Assembly: GCF_040833985.1 (NCBI RefSeq)
Contig: NZ_CP162139.1
Coordinates: forward strand, 992,001-1,056,000
Direction: 5' to 3'
Source: Leptospira sp. WS4.C2
GTDB taxonomy: Bacteria > Spirochaetota > Leptospiria > Leptospirales > Leptospiraceae
Length of the DNA stretch: 64,000 bases
This document shows positions 8,033 to 16,414 of this stretch, piece after piece. Each line of letters starts with the position of its first letter. Positions within the stretch are counted from its first letter, which is position 1. Below the pieces are notes generated by a model. The model did not search any database. It saw only the letters and a list, made by a program, of their open reading frames with translations, and was not told the DNA's origin. A program made the translations under genes and the position numbers.

Positions 8033-9949
8033 TGCATCGATCTCTGGATCTCTTCCATAAAAATCACGGAATAGGTCCATGGCACTTGCCGACCCACCTT
8101 TTTCTAGAATTGTTTTTCTAAAATGAGCAGCATGTTCTAAGTCAAAAACACCCCGATCGACAAATGAGTAGTAGGCGTTTGCGGAAAGTAACTCGGCCCA
8201 TTTGTAAGAATAGTATCCGGCTGCATACCCACCAGCAAAGATATGAGTGAATGAGTTTTGGAATTTATTGTATGTGGGTGGGAATACAACACAGACCTCT
8301 TTTCTCACTTGGTCTAAGATTTCTTGAACTCTAGATTCATTTGGTTTTTCCATATGGATTAACATATCAAACTTTGCAAATTCTAACTGTCTCACGACAC
8401 CCATTGCTGACATAAAGTTTTTGGCCTTTACCATTGTTTCTATATAGGAATTGGGGATTGGTTCTTTTGTCTGGTAGTGTTTGGCGAAAAGTTCTAAAAC
8501 TTTGGGTTCGTAGGCAAAGTTTTCTAAAAATTGTGATGGAAACTCGACCGCATCCCATTCCACACCATTGACCCCACTTACAAAGGCTTCCTTAACACGA
8601 GAGAGCAAGTGATGAAGGGCGTGTCCCAACTCATGAAAAAGTGTTACCACATCGCTTGGCCGAAGCAGTGAGGGTTGTGTATTTGTGGCTTTGGGAAAAC
8701 TAGCAACCACAAAGGCTACAGGAAGTTCTGTTTTGCCAGTTTCATCTTGGAAATGGGGCTTCCAGTTATGCATCCAGGCCCCACCTTTTTTTTCGGTTCG
8801 GACTTCTAAATCCAAATAGAGTCGAGAGCGTATTTCTCCTTCCACAATTAGGTTATAACAAAGAACAGACGGTTCCCAAACGGGAGTGATCACTTGTTGG
8901 AACTTGATTCCTAAAAGTTTTTCTAAGAACTGGAAGGTTCCTGAAATGACGGTTTCTTTCTCTAGATAGGGGCGGTAGATTTCCTCATCGTAAGAAAAGG
9001 ATTCCTTTTTTAGTTTTTCAGAATAGTAGGTAAGGTCCCATGGCTCAAGATCTTCATGTCCTAATTTTTTCGCAAAATTTTTGATATCATTTAGTTCTTG
9101 TAAGGCGATAGGTTTGGCTTTTTTGGCTAAATGGTCTAAAAAATCGATTACTTGTTCAGGAGTGTCGGCAACCTTAGTTGCCAAACTCAAATGAGAGAAT
9201 GTTGGAAATCCAAGAAGTTTTGCTTCCTTATCTCGGAGTTCCAAAATCTCTTCCATTAGTTTTCCATTTTCTGGGGCTCTTGTGCAGTAACCATCATAGA
9301 GTTTTTTTCGGATCTCTCTATTTTCGCCATAAGTCATATAAGCAATGTAAGATGGGAAGTGCAGGGTGAATTTAAAGGTTCCGTCTTCTTGTTTGGCGGA
9401 GATTTTTTCACTTTCGGGTAGTCCAACAACATCAGCTTCTGAAAGATAAAGTGCAAATGCATTGGTCGCATTGAGGACGTTCTGTGAAAATTGGTTGGAA
9501 AGATCCGATTGACGAATCCGAATTTCCTTTAATGCGTTTTTGGTTTCTGAATTCAAACCCACTCCTGATAACCGGAAGTCTCTGATTTCATTTTCTAATA
9601 CTTTCAATGCTTCGGGATTCAAATCTTGTTCCGAAGTTTGGATTTTTAAAAGTGTAGCAAAGATTTCTTCGTTTTGACCAAGGTCTGTATAGTATTCACT
9701 GAGTTTTGGCAAAAGTCGGCTATAGATAGTTTGGCTCTCATCATTGTTTTTGACTGAATTGAGATGGGAAATTTCTGTAACAAGGTCACCAAGTTCTGTT
9801 TGGATTCTTTGGTAGGGTTTTGCAAAGTTTTGAAAAGTCGGTTTTTCTATTTTTAATAGGGTTTGAATGAACTGTTTGTTGGACTCCATTTTTTCTAAAA
9901 TGGCGGATTCTTTTTTAGGAAGATTATCAGAATGAAATTCAGGAAACAT
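8003..9949 (-). CDS. M3 family oligopeptidase (oligopeptidase A/Dcp-like)
   Basis: Zinc metallopeptidase that degrades short peptides in the cytoplasm. The zinc site FHELGHALHHLLS gives His439, Glu440 and His443, with the family's downstream VEFPSQFLENFAYEP supplying the third ligand Glu. The C-terminal GGYAAGYYSYKWAELLSANAY and FRDFYGRDPEIDALLRLNG are characteristic of PrlC/OpdA and Dcp. The 648-residue length is close to OpdA. No signal peptide is seen, so a cytoplasmic oligopeptidase A role is more likely than periplasmic Dcp. It converges on and overlaps the sco gene. Confidence 0.93.
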   Translation of the reverse strand: MFPEFHSDNLPKKESAILEKMESNKQFIQTLLKIEKPTFQNFAKPYQRIQTELGDLVTEISHLNSVKNNDESQTIYSRLLPKLSEYYTDLGQNEEIFATLLKIQTSEQDLNPEALKVLENEIRDFRLSGVGLNSETKNALKEIRIRQSDLSNQFSQNVLNATNAFALYLSEADVVGLPESEKISAKQEDGTFKFTLHFPSYIAYMTYGENREIRKKLYDGYCTRAPENGKLMEEILELRDKEAKLLGFPTFSHLSLATKVADTPEQVIDFLDHLAKKAKPIALQELNDIKNFAKKLGHEDLEPWDLTYYSEKLKKESFSYDEEIYRPYLEKETVISGTFQFLEKLLGIKFQQVITPVWEPSVLCYNLIVEGEIRSRLYLDLEVRTEKKGGAWMHNWKPHFQDETGKTELPVAFVVASFPKATNTQPSLLRPSDVVTLFHELGHALHHLLSRVKEAFVSGVNGVEWDAVEFPSQFLENFAYEPKVLELFAKHYQTKEPIPNSYIETMVKAKNFMSAMGVVRQLEFAKFDMLIHMEKPNESRVQEILDQVRKEVCVVFPPTYNKFQNSFTHIFAGGYAAGYYSYKWAELLSANAYYSFVDRGVFDLEHAAHFRKTILEKGGSASAMDLFRDFYGRDPEIDALLRLNGIAA

Positions 9950-10016
9950 AAAGGCCTCTATAGATTTAGACTCGATTTCAAATGGTTCTCCGTCAGTTTG
10001 GAGGTAGAGGGAAAGG

Positions 10017-10421
10017 ATGCCACCGGAAAAAAGTAAAATTGTTTTCTTTGATGGGGTTTGCCATTTGTGTATGGGTTCGGTTCAGTTTCTTTTGAAACAA
10101 AACCAGAAAGAGAATTTATTCTTTTCCAGCATTGGATCTGAGACCTTTTTATCTCTCCTTCCAAAAGATTCTTATCCGAAACTTCCCGACAGCATCCTGT
10201 ATTGGAAGGAAGGGACTTTATATTTAGAGTCAGATGCCGTTTTGCAACTGACAAGGGAACTCAAATTTCCTTGGCCATGGTTCTATGGGTTTTGGATTTT
10301 CCCTCGTTTCCTTCGTAATCCCATTTACCGATTCATCGCCAAACACCGTTATCAGTGGTTTGGCAAAGCAGAGGCCTGTATGGTTCCTTCACCAAATATC
10401 AAAAAAAGGTTTTTAAATTAA
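10017..10421 (+). CDS. DCC-family thiol-disulfide oxidoreductase-like protein (DUF393)
   Basis: Small protein with the defining motif FFDGVCHLCMGSVQFLL (Asp-x-x-Cys-x-x-Cys) near the N-terminus, plus the SDAVLQL block and a C-terminal RFIAKHRYQWFGK helix usual for this family. Function of the family is only broadly known as redox-like. A purine-rich GAGG/AGGG tract lies just upstream of the ATG. The last 4 bases overlap the convergent glycosyltransferase gene. Confidence 0.85.
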   Translation: MPPEKSKIVFFDGVCHLCMGSVQFLLKQNQKENLFFSSIGSETFLSLLPKDSYPKLPDSILYWKEGTLYLESDAVLQLTRELKFPWPWFYGFWIFPRFLRNPIYRFIAKHRYQWFGKAEACMVPSPNIKKRFLN

Positions 10422-11890
10422 AGTCCTTTGGTTTTTACAAGCCTAAGTGTTAACTTTTTATTTCGATCGTAAGCATAAATAGTCAGCAGTTCTCCCTTAG
10501 TTTCCCATTCGAATCCAAGTCCCTTCCAAATCAGAAAATCTGATTCGGAGACTAGGAAATATCCCTTGGTGGTTTGTAGTTCTTCCCAAGTGATTTCTTT
10601 TATGGGCCTGTGGTAATAATAGGCAAAACTTGGAATTCCAAAATCACCAAATGAGTGTAAGGTTTCATTTGGTGGAACTAAACTTTGAATCACAGTTGCA
10701 GCCCTCTTAGTATCTGTTCTCATTTCTGAAAACCGAGGAAGTAAAATAAAAGAAATGGTTGCTATCATCACAAGCGATACGGTGAGATAAATTCGGTACA
10801 TATAAATCTGATTGTGTTTTCTTGCTAGTTGGTCTCCAAGGAGAATGGCAAGGATGGGATAGGCACTTAAAGGATAGGAGGGGAGTTTACTTGCCAAACA
10901 TTCATAAAAGATCCAAGAAAAACCAAGTCCAAGGAGTAAAAATCGTTTGGGTGTAAACTTTGGATCAATTCCTTTCCAATTCCAAGGGAGTAGACTTTTT
11001 AAAAATGCGAATCCTCCGGTTTTTAGATAAGCAAATAATTTCCATCCGTTTTCATTTAAGAAAGAAAGATAGATTCTAGTCCAAGGAAATAGAGTCACTG
11101 CAAATAACATGAGATAAGTGCCAGGAGGACCTGATTGTCCAAATACGGGATCCGTTGCTCTGCGAAGGACATACCAATCCAACATCCATTGGATGAGTGC
11201 CCCATTGTCTTTTTGCCAAGAAAGATAACCCCAACGCAAAAGCGGAATGAATGCGACTGGAAGCCATAAAAATGGATTTAATTTCCAAATTTGCGAACGG
11301 ATTTGATTTACGCTTAAAAGTAAGACACAAGTTCCCCCAAGAAAGATGAGAATTGGTGGACCTTTGACAAGAAGGCCAAGGCTCACACTAAGCCAAAATA
11401 AAAAGGCAAAGATTTTCATTTTGGATTGAATCCAGTGGTAAAGAGAAACAAATCCACTCATTCCAAAAAATACTAAAAGAGAATCCACTAAGGCGATCTT
11501 TCCATTGAGTGGGAAATACAAAGAAAAACTAAGGATACTGAAAGCATATAATGCTGTTCTTGATCCATACATAACGTTTGTAAGATGATAGGTTAATAAA
11601 CTGGTTCCCAAAATACAAAGGGCAGGGAAAAGGCGTAACACCCACTCAGAAGGTCCAAAAATTTGGAAAAAAGAAGAGGTAATCCAAAAATGGAGAGGTG
11701 GTTTTCTATGCGGTGTGGAGTAGGGAAAATCCATGCTGAGATAGTCCCCGGTTTCCAACATAGTCCTAGAAAAACCTGCATAAGCGGCCTCATCTTGGTC
11801 AACAAGGGGAGAGGAATTTCCATAGAATAAAAATACGATAAGAATACAAAATAGGACTAGGAAGGTGCGATGAACAGATAAGAATTTCAC
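10418..11890 (-). CDS. Glycosyltransferase family 39 (ArnT/PMT-like) membrane protein
   Basis: Polyprenyl-phosphate-sugar-dependent glycosyltransferase of the inner membrane. After TM1 it carries the catalytic first-loop motif DQDEAAYAGFSRTMLETGDY followed by the substrate-loop HRKPPLHFW, both hallmarks of the GT39/GT83 fold. About eleven to twelve hydrophobic segments follow, then a C-terminal periplasmic domain of about 100 residues. This is the architecture of ArnT-type enzymes that decorate lipid A or surface glycans; the acceptor cannot be told. It is divergently transcribed from the PHP-domain gene, with 119 bases between starts. Confidence 0.88.
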   Translation of the reverse strand: MKFLSVHRTFLVLFCILIVFLFYGNSSPLVDQDEAAYAGFSRTMLETGDYLSMDFPYSTPHRKPPLHFWITSSFFQIFGPSEWVLRLFPALCILGTSLLTYHLTNVMYGSRTALYAFSILSFSLYFPLNGKIALVDSLLVFFGMSGFVSLYHWIQSKMKIFAFLFWLSVSLGLLVKGPPILIFLGGTCVLLLSVNQIRSQIWKLNPFLWLPVAFIPLLRWGYLSWQKDNGALIQWMLDWYVLRRATDPVFGQSGPPGTYLMLFAVTLFPWTRIYLSFLNENGWKLFAYLKTGGFAFLKSLLPWNWKGIDPKFTPKRFLLLGLGFSWIFYECLASKLPSYPLSAYPILAILLGDQLARKHNQIYMYRIYLTVSLVMIATISFILLPRFSEMRTDTKRAATVIQSLVPPNETLHSFGDFGIPSFAYYYHRPIKEITWEELQTTKGYFLVSESDFLIWKGLGFEWETKGELLTIYAYDRNKKLTLRLVKTKGL

Positions 11891-12009
11891 AGTTCCAACG
11901 AAGGGAAACCCTACCTAGTTTGTCAAAGCAGAAATGAATCTTTGGTTTTGTATCCATTTTGTAACAAAACTGGAATCAAATTGGAAAGAAAGAACTATAA
12001 AGTTTTCTT

Positions 12010-13155
12010 ATGCTTTTCAATGTTCCCGGACCTATGATTGACGCAAATAGGCAAACTACGGAGCGACCTTCTCTGTGGAAATACCGGTATGTGCTCGTTC
12101 TCCTGTCATTATTTGGAATTTTGGTTGTTTACCAACTAGCAGTTGTATTACTCCTTCGAAAGTCTGTTGATTTGTCTATTTCCCCGTTCCAAGGGTCGAA
12201 TCTTGTTAATCCTTACCAAAATTGGGATGAGGACGGTGGAGAAAAAATCTCCCTTCATGCACATTCGGATGAAGTTTGGTTTACACCCGAACGACATACA
12301 GTAAAAGAAATCCAATCAGAATACAAAAAAGAGGGCTTTTCCAACGTTGCCATCACCGACTATGGACAAATTTCAGAAACAGAAAATTCTGATTACATTC
12401 GCGGATTGGAATGGGGACAAAATTTAAAGAAACGCCATCTTCTTGCGATCGGAATCAAAAAGTCTTTTTATGATTATTTTCCAATATATGCAACCCGTGA
12501 AAATTTAAATTGGGTAATGGATCGTATGAAAAAGTTAGGTGGCTATGTCATCATTCCTCATCCAAAACTATTCGATTCATTTACTAGAGAAGAGATGTCC
12601 GCAATTGGTGGATTTCAGGCTGTGGAAGTGTATTCTCCTTTTGGAGACGATACAAAAATTTTGGATTCGCTTCTCAGCCAAGGACGAAACGTTCATTGTA
12701 TGGCAAGTGATGACCTACATTATTTTCCCGAGACTTCTATTAAGAATTTTGACCAACCGACTTGGAAAAACATCATCCAAACTCTTGGAAATCAAAGAGG
12801 GCGTAAGGGTGAGAGTTTTCTACGTTACATAGTGACTGCTGAAGGTATTAAGGATCAAACTTCCGTATTATCTTCTCTCCAGACTGGATCTTTCTATTGT
12901 GTTAAAAAATTCTTTCAAGGTGCAGAGGATCCTAAGGTTCCGAAGATCCAAATCACAAAGAACAATACGATCCAACTGAATTCAAAAGAACGTTATTTAG
13001 AAATTCGTTTTATCGGACAAATGGGTGAAGTTTTGCAAGTCAATCCAGATACAAACAAGGCTGAGTATACTTTCCAAGAAAAGGACTCTTATGTGCGGCT
13101 GGAGATGATCGCCCTTACAGGATCCATTCTCTCCAACGCAATTTATAGAAATTAG
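12010..13155 (+). CDS. Membrane-anchored PHP-domain putative phosphoesterase
   Basis: One TM helix (about residues 27-50) precedes a PHP superfamily domain. PHP metal-binding motifs appear in order: LHAHSDEVW (motif I), VAITDYGQ (motif II), RGLEWGQ, IPHPKLFD (motif III) and ASDDLHYF (motif IV). The final 100 residues have a beta-rich look, perhaps a small carbohydrate-binding-like domain. The topology places the metal domain on the periplasmic side if the N-terminus is inside. Substrate unknown; PHP proteins cleave phosphoesters. An in-frame ATG at 12034 is an alternative start. The gene stands alone between a divergent GT39 gene and the convergent end of the FecR-DUF4384 unit. Confidence 0.72.
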   Translation: MLFNVPGPMIDANRQTTERPSLWKYRYVLVLLSLFGILVVYQLAVVLLLRKSVDLSISPFQGSNLVNPYQNWDEDGGEKISLHAHSDEVWFTPERHTVKEIQSEYKKEGFSNVAITDYGQISETENSDYIRGLEWGQNLKKRHLLAIGIKKSFYDYFPIYATRENLNWVMDRMKKLGGYVIIPHPKLFDSFTREEMSAIGGFQAVEVYSPFGDDTKILDSLLSQGRNVHCMASDDLHYFPETSIKNFDQPTWKNIIQTLGNQRGRKGESFLRYIVTAEGIKDQTSVLSSLQTGSFYCVKKFFQGAEDPKVPKIQITKNNTIQLNSKERYLEIRFIGQMGEVLQVNPDTNKAEYTFQEKDSYVRLEMIALTGSILSNAIYRN

Positions 13156-13175
13156 TTTTAAACAACCACCTAATT

Positions 13176-14399
13176 TTATTTAAAGGTTAGATTTTGGTCA
13201 GAGCCATCAAAGGCATCTAGAAAAGCTTTAGAAGTGGCTTCGTATTGTTTTACCGTTCCAAGTCCGGTTTGTCCGGCAATACTTGCTCCAAAGGCCGCAT
13301 AAGTTCGATTGAAGGCCTCATCCACTGACATAAAATCAGCCCCACCAACCGTTGGACTTGGATAGTCAGATGGAACTTGGGCCGCTAACAACTGGTCTGT
13401 TACATATCCATTGATATTGAAGATTCCATAAGACAAACGAACATTGGGTGCCGATGGTGATTCAGGAATGGCACAAATGGTTTCGGTTCTATTGGCACTG
13501 GTTGTGAAGGAAGCTTTGGCAGTAGTTTGGAAAGGTAAGTCAAACTTTTGCATATAAGCCAAGGTGTAGTAAAGATTATCCCCTGATGTGCTTTGAGCTG
13601 TCTGACAAAAGGACTTTAGGTTGTCTATGCCACTGGCTCCCGCAGGGTTTATTTCTTTTAGTTTCGAAAAAGTCAAACGAACCACGGAACGGAAACAAAG
13701 TTGTCTACCTGAATCCACTTCTGTCAGGACTACACGACCATGTTTACTGATCCAACTTGCATTCTCTGGACCGTTCCTCCAGGTATAGGTTTGGAATTTG
13801 GTTCCATAAATAGAATCGTTCCCCGTATAACTCTCTGTAATCACATCCCCCACACTGGAAAATTGTGGATTTCCAAAATCGACAAGTTTATAATAAACAA
13901 GGGCTCCATTATTTCCTAGAGTTGTATTCGGATCATCAAAGAACAGTTGTAAGGAGGGGACGGATGCTCCAGTTTTTTTGATTTCCATAAAATGTTTAAA
14001 GGTTTTGGTACCGGTGTAAGCTGAAGAACTTATATTTGCTGTGGGTGTATTGATTTTGATAGTTAGAGTGGAAGAACCAATTCCACTTAAATTGACATTG
14101 GATAATACATCAACTCGGGCTGAGTCAGGATTATTAAAGTATCCTGCATTTTTTAAAGCAAGAATGAGAGAATCGATGATCCCCGAATTTCCGCGAGCCC
14201 AAGTGGCGGACTGACGCACAAATCCCCAGTTGTCTGCACTCGTCGCTGACCAGAGTTTTTCAGAACCGATTCCCAGGTAGATGGATTGGCTAAAGAGGTT
14301 TGCAAGTTCTTTGTCTCGATTCAATCGAGTGAGTTTGTTAAAATCAGCAACCTGGAGACTCACTCCAAAAAATAATAAACAATAAAGCAACTTTTTCAT
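13176..14399 (-). CDS. Exported protein of unknown function
   Basis: I do not recognise this family. It has an N-terminal Sec-type signal peptide (MKKLLYCLLFFGVSLQVADF) and then about 390 residues rich in Ser, Thr, Asn and Gly with alternating beta-like segments and several cysteines (CFRSV, SFCQTA, TICAIP), typical of a secreted or outer-surface protein. I chose the ATG at 14399 since it has GGAG seven bases upstream and gives a clean signal peptide; an ATG 15 bases earlier lies inside the previous gene. It is the last gene in a four-gene run with the FecR, DUF4384 and small lipoprotein genes. Confidence 0.7.
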   Translation of the reverse strand: MKKLLYCLLFFGVSLQVADFNKLTRLNRDKELANLFSQSIYLGIGSEKLWSATSADNWGFVRQSATWARGNSGIIDSLILALKNAGYFNNPDSARVDVLSNVNLSGIGSSTLTIKINTPTANISSSAYTGTKTFKHFMEIKKTGASVPSLQLFFDDPNTTLGNNGALVYYKLVDFGNPQFSSVGDVITESYTGNDSIYGTKFQTYTWRNGPENASWISKHGRVVLTEVDSGRQLCFRSVVRLTFSKLKEINPAGASGIDNLKSFCQTAQSTSGDNLYYTLAYMQKFDLPFQTTAKASFTTSANRTETICAIPESPSAPNVRLSYGIFNINGYVTDQLLAAQVPSDYPSPTVGGADFMSVDEAFNRTYAAFGASIAGQTGLGTVKQYEATSKAFLDAFDGSDQNLTFK

Positions 14400-14403
14400 G
14401 GGT

Positions 14404-14604
14404 TTACTCCGCAATTCCTTTGGGAATGCAAATGGTGAAACCTGATTTGGGTCCCGTACAACCGGCTGCTTGGTTGTATGTCCAAACGGAAAGTAAGAGG
14501 GCTGTTAATAGATCCTCTTTTTTGTCATCCTTCTCGAACAAGGAACATGCGAGGAGGGTACTGAGTCCTAACAAGGCGATGGATTTAAGGATAAGCGGTC
14601 TCAT
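14404..14604 (-). CDS. Small lipoprotein
   Basis: A 66-residue protein starting MRPLILKSIALL, with a lipobox STLLAC, then an acidic/basic linker (KDDKKEDLL) and a C-terminal part with two cysteines (AAGCTGPKSG and FTICIPKG). The ATG at 14604 has an AAAAGG ribosome-binding site immediately upstream; an earlier ATG at 14640 would add a non-signal-like extension. The stop lies 4 bases ahead of the next start, so the two are likely translationally linked. The partner relationship to the secreted protein downstream is inferred from this spacing only. Confidence 0.68.
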   Translation of the reverse strand: MRPLILKSIALLGLSTLLACSLFEKDDKKEDLLTALLLSVWTYNQAAGCTGPKSGFTICIPKGIAE

Positions 14605-14644
14605 ACCTTTTATAACAAAAGATATGAGATGAATTTGCAAGAAT

Positions 14645-15568
14645 TTATCGGGAAAGGATTTGGTATTCCCACTCCATCACTGGACTTTGTTCGATCGACG
14701 CGGTGAGAGTGTTGGGAACCACCATCATAGACCTAGCAATCGTTTTGGTTCCCGTAACTGCTGGAGGGAGGAGCCTATAAAAGGAATCTTCTTTTTTTCC
14801 TCTCAGTTGGAACTCTTTCCATTCTTCCCTGGAAGCAAAGGCGCGAATGCGATCTTTGGATGGGGTAGCAGAAGCTTTAAACGAAATTCGTTTATCAGGT
14901 ATGGTCACTCGATCCCCTTTGCGTACAAAGTTATCATTTTGGATTTGATTAGGGAAAAGGAGGACTGGTTCCCCTTTTTGGTTTTCTGGAACAAGAACCA
15001 CATATACGTAATTATCTTCTGTGGATTCAATTTCGAAACGGATGGGTTCCCCTGCTATGTAGGTCGGTTTTAGAGAATTGATTTTAAGTTGGGCATTGGA
15101 CCCAGATCCAGTTTCAGAAAGCGCTAAGTAGATATTTTTTTTGTCCAGAAATCCTAGGAAGTCAGAAACCAAAGTTTTTGAGAGACTATCTGGCAAAGAA
15201 TTTCTATATTCCAATTTTTGCTGTAGAACATCCACAAAAGAAATGATCGCCTGTCCATCCTCCGTGGAAACTAGAACAAGTTTGTCTGTGTTGGTTAGTT
15301 TTTGCAAACTTTCAAGGGTCTTGGTAGAGGGATTCCCTTCTTTGTCGAATTCCCAAACACTGGCCTCTTGCCTTTTTAACGAAAGAGAGAGCACCCCTCG
15401 TGAAGTAGATTGGATTTGTTCTTTAATAAAATCTCGCAAAGTAAAACTATCCTCTGTTTGGGATACTGCTTCGACCGCAATTTTATAAACGGGAAGCCTT
15501 CCTATCTTATCCGAAGAAAAGATAGAAAGGGAAATGATGCAGGAGAGAGTCCAAAAATGTTTCATCAT
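14645..15568 (-). CDS. DUF4384 domain exported protein
   Basis: Signal peptide at the N-terminus (LSCIISLSIFSSDKIG region), then an alpha/beta region of about 140 residues, then a DUF4384 domain: the block PIRFEIESTEDNYVYVVLVP, then VLLFPNQIQNDNFV and the FKASATPSKDRIRAFAS strand are characteristic. DUF4384 domains are found next to envelope-associated FecR and peptidase proteins. It overlaps the FecR gene by 4 bp (ATGA), so the two products are probably made together. Molecular role unknown. Confidence 0.75.
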   Translation of the reverse strand: MMKHFWTLSCIISLSIFSSDKIGRLPVYKIAVEAVSQTEDSFTLRDFIKEQIQSTSRGVLSLSLKRQEASVWEFDKEGNPSTKTLESLQKLTNTDKLVLVSTEDGQAIISFVDVLQQKLEYRNSLPDSLSKTLVSDFLGFLDKKNIYLALSETGSGSNAQLKINSLKPTYIAGEPIRFEIESTEDNYVYVVLVPENQKGEPVLLFPNQIQNDNFVRKGDRVTIPDKRISFKASATPSKDRIRAFASREEWKEFQLRGKKEDSFYRLLPPAVTGTKTIARSMMVVPNTLTASIEQSPVMEWEYQILSR

Positions 15569-16293
15569 TCGTCTGCCCTACCTTTGTAATCATTCATCAG
15601 TTGATCATTCTTTTCGTATTGTTCTTTGATTCGTTGGTAATTTTCTTCTTTGATGGCTTTGAACTCTTCGAAAATTCGCATTTTTTCTTTCACGAATTCA
15701 TCCAAAATTTGTTTCTTTAATTCTTTCCCCGATACAACAACTTCTTCGTTTTCGGCAACAAGGGTTTGTTTTCCTTTTTTATCGGGACTCACTGCAACGG
15801 TTCCTTCGTTCACATAAACTCCGGTTTCTACATTGCTAAGATCCTCATCGACTCCACCTGTGTCGGGTGCCGCAGCTAAGAATTCCGTGCCTCGAACTCC
15901 GGCCACAAAACTTGGATTGACTACACTGAGTTGGTTTTGGCTGGGAACGCCAGGGGCCGGTTTGTGTGCTTTTACAAATAACTTTCCACCCACAAGTTTC
16001 AAAGTGGTGGATTTTGATTTTGGATTGAGAAGGTCTTCGATTTGGACGGAAGAAAATTTGGCTAAGCGGATGGTTGCCTGGGTTGCCAATTGGATCTCAC
16101 AAGTTCCATCTTCGGTTGTGATTGTGTCTCCCTTTTTCAGGATACTACCTAACTTTACGGGTTCCTTGGCTTTTTTGAAACGGGGGCCAGAAAGATAATT
16201 TGTTCCTTGGATGAAACTAATAATCCCCACTTCATCAGCAGCTAGGGTCGTGGTTACAAGAAGAAACAAAATGGAAACAATCGTTCGAATCAT
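15565..16293 (-). CDS. FecR-domain exported protein
   Basis: Signal peptide SILFLLVTTTLAADEVG, then a FecR domain: the LKKGDTITTEDGTCEIQLA strand, IRLAKFSSVQIED, LVGGKLFVKA and the signature VAGVRGTEFLAA. The C-terminal 60 residues are strongly charged and likely coiled coil (KEKMRIFEEFKAIKEENYQR). With a signal peptide and no anti-sigma region, it is a free-standing periplasmic FecR-domain protein, not a sigma-factor regulator. It heads the unit that continues with DUF4384, a small lipoprotein and an unknown secreted protein. Confidence 0.85.
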   Translation of the reverse strand: MIRTIVSILFLLVTTTLAADEVGIISFIQGTNYLSGPRFKKAKEPVKLGSILKKGDTITTEDGTCEIQLATQATIRLAKFSSVQIEDLLNPKSKSTTLKLVGGKLFVKAHKPAPGVPSQNQLSVVNPSFVAGVRGTEFLAAAPDTGGVDEDLSNVETGVYVNEGTVAVSPDKKGKQTLVAENEEVVVSGKELKKQILDEFVKEKMRIFEEFKAIKEENYQRIKEQYEKNDQLMNDYKGRADE

Positions 16294-16302
16294 GCCACTT
16301 TT

Positions 16303-16332
16303 ATAATGGAACTATTTTCTCTTACAAGTCAA
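16303..16332 (-). promoter_or_regulatory. Possible sigma-70-type promoter of the FecR unit
   Basis: On the minus strand, TTGACT (16332-16327) is followed after 18 bases by CATTAT (16308-16303), a good -35 and a fair -10. The predicted start point falls only a few bases before the FecR ATG, so the transcript would be nearly leaderless. Weak evidence; only the -35 hexamer is strong. Confidence 0.3.
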
Positions 16333-16414
16333 AAAACGAAAAAAAAAATCAAAAAATCCCCTACAAACTAGGATATAGAGAACCATTCTTAAAATCTACC
16401 ACCTATCTTTTGAT

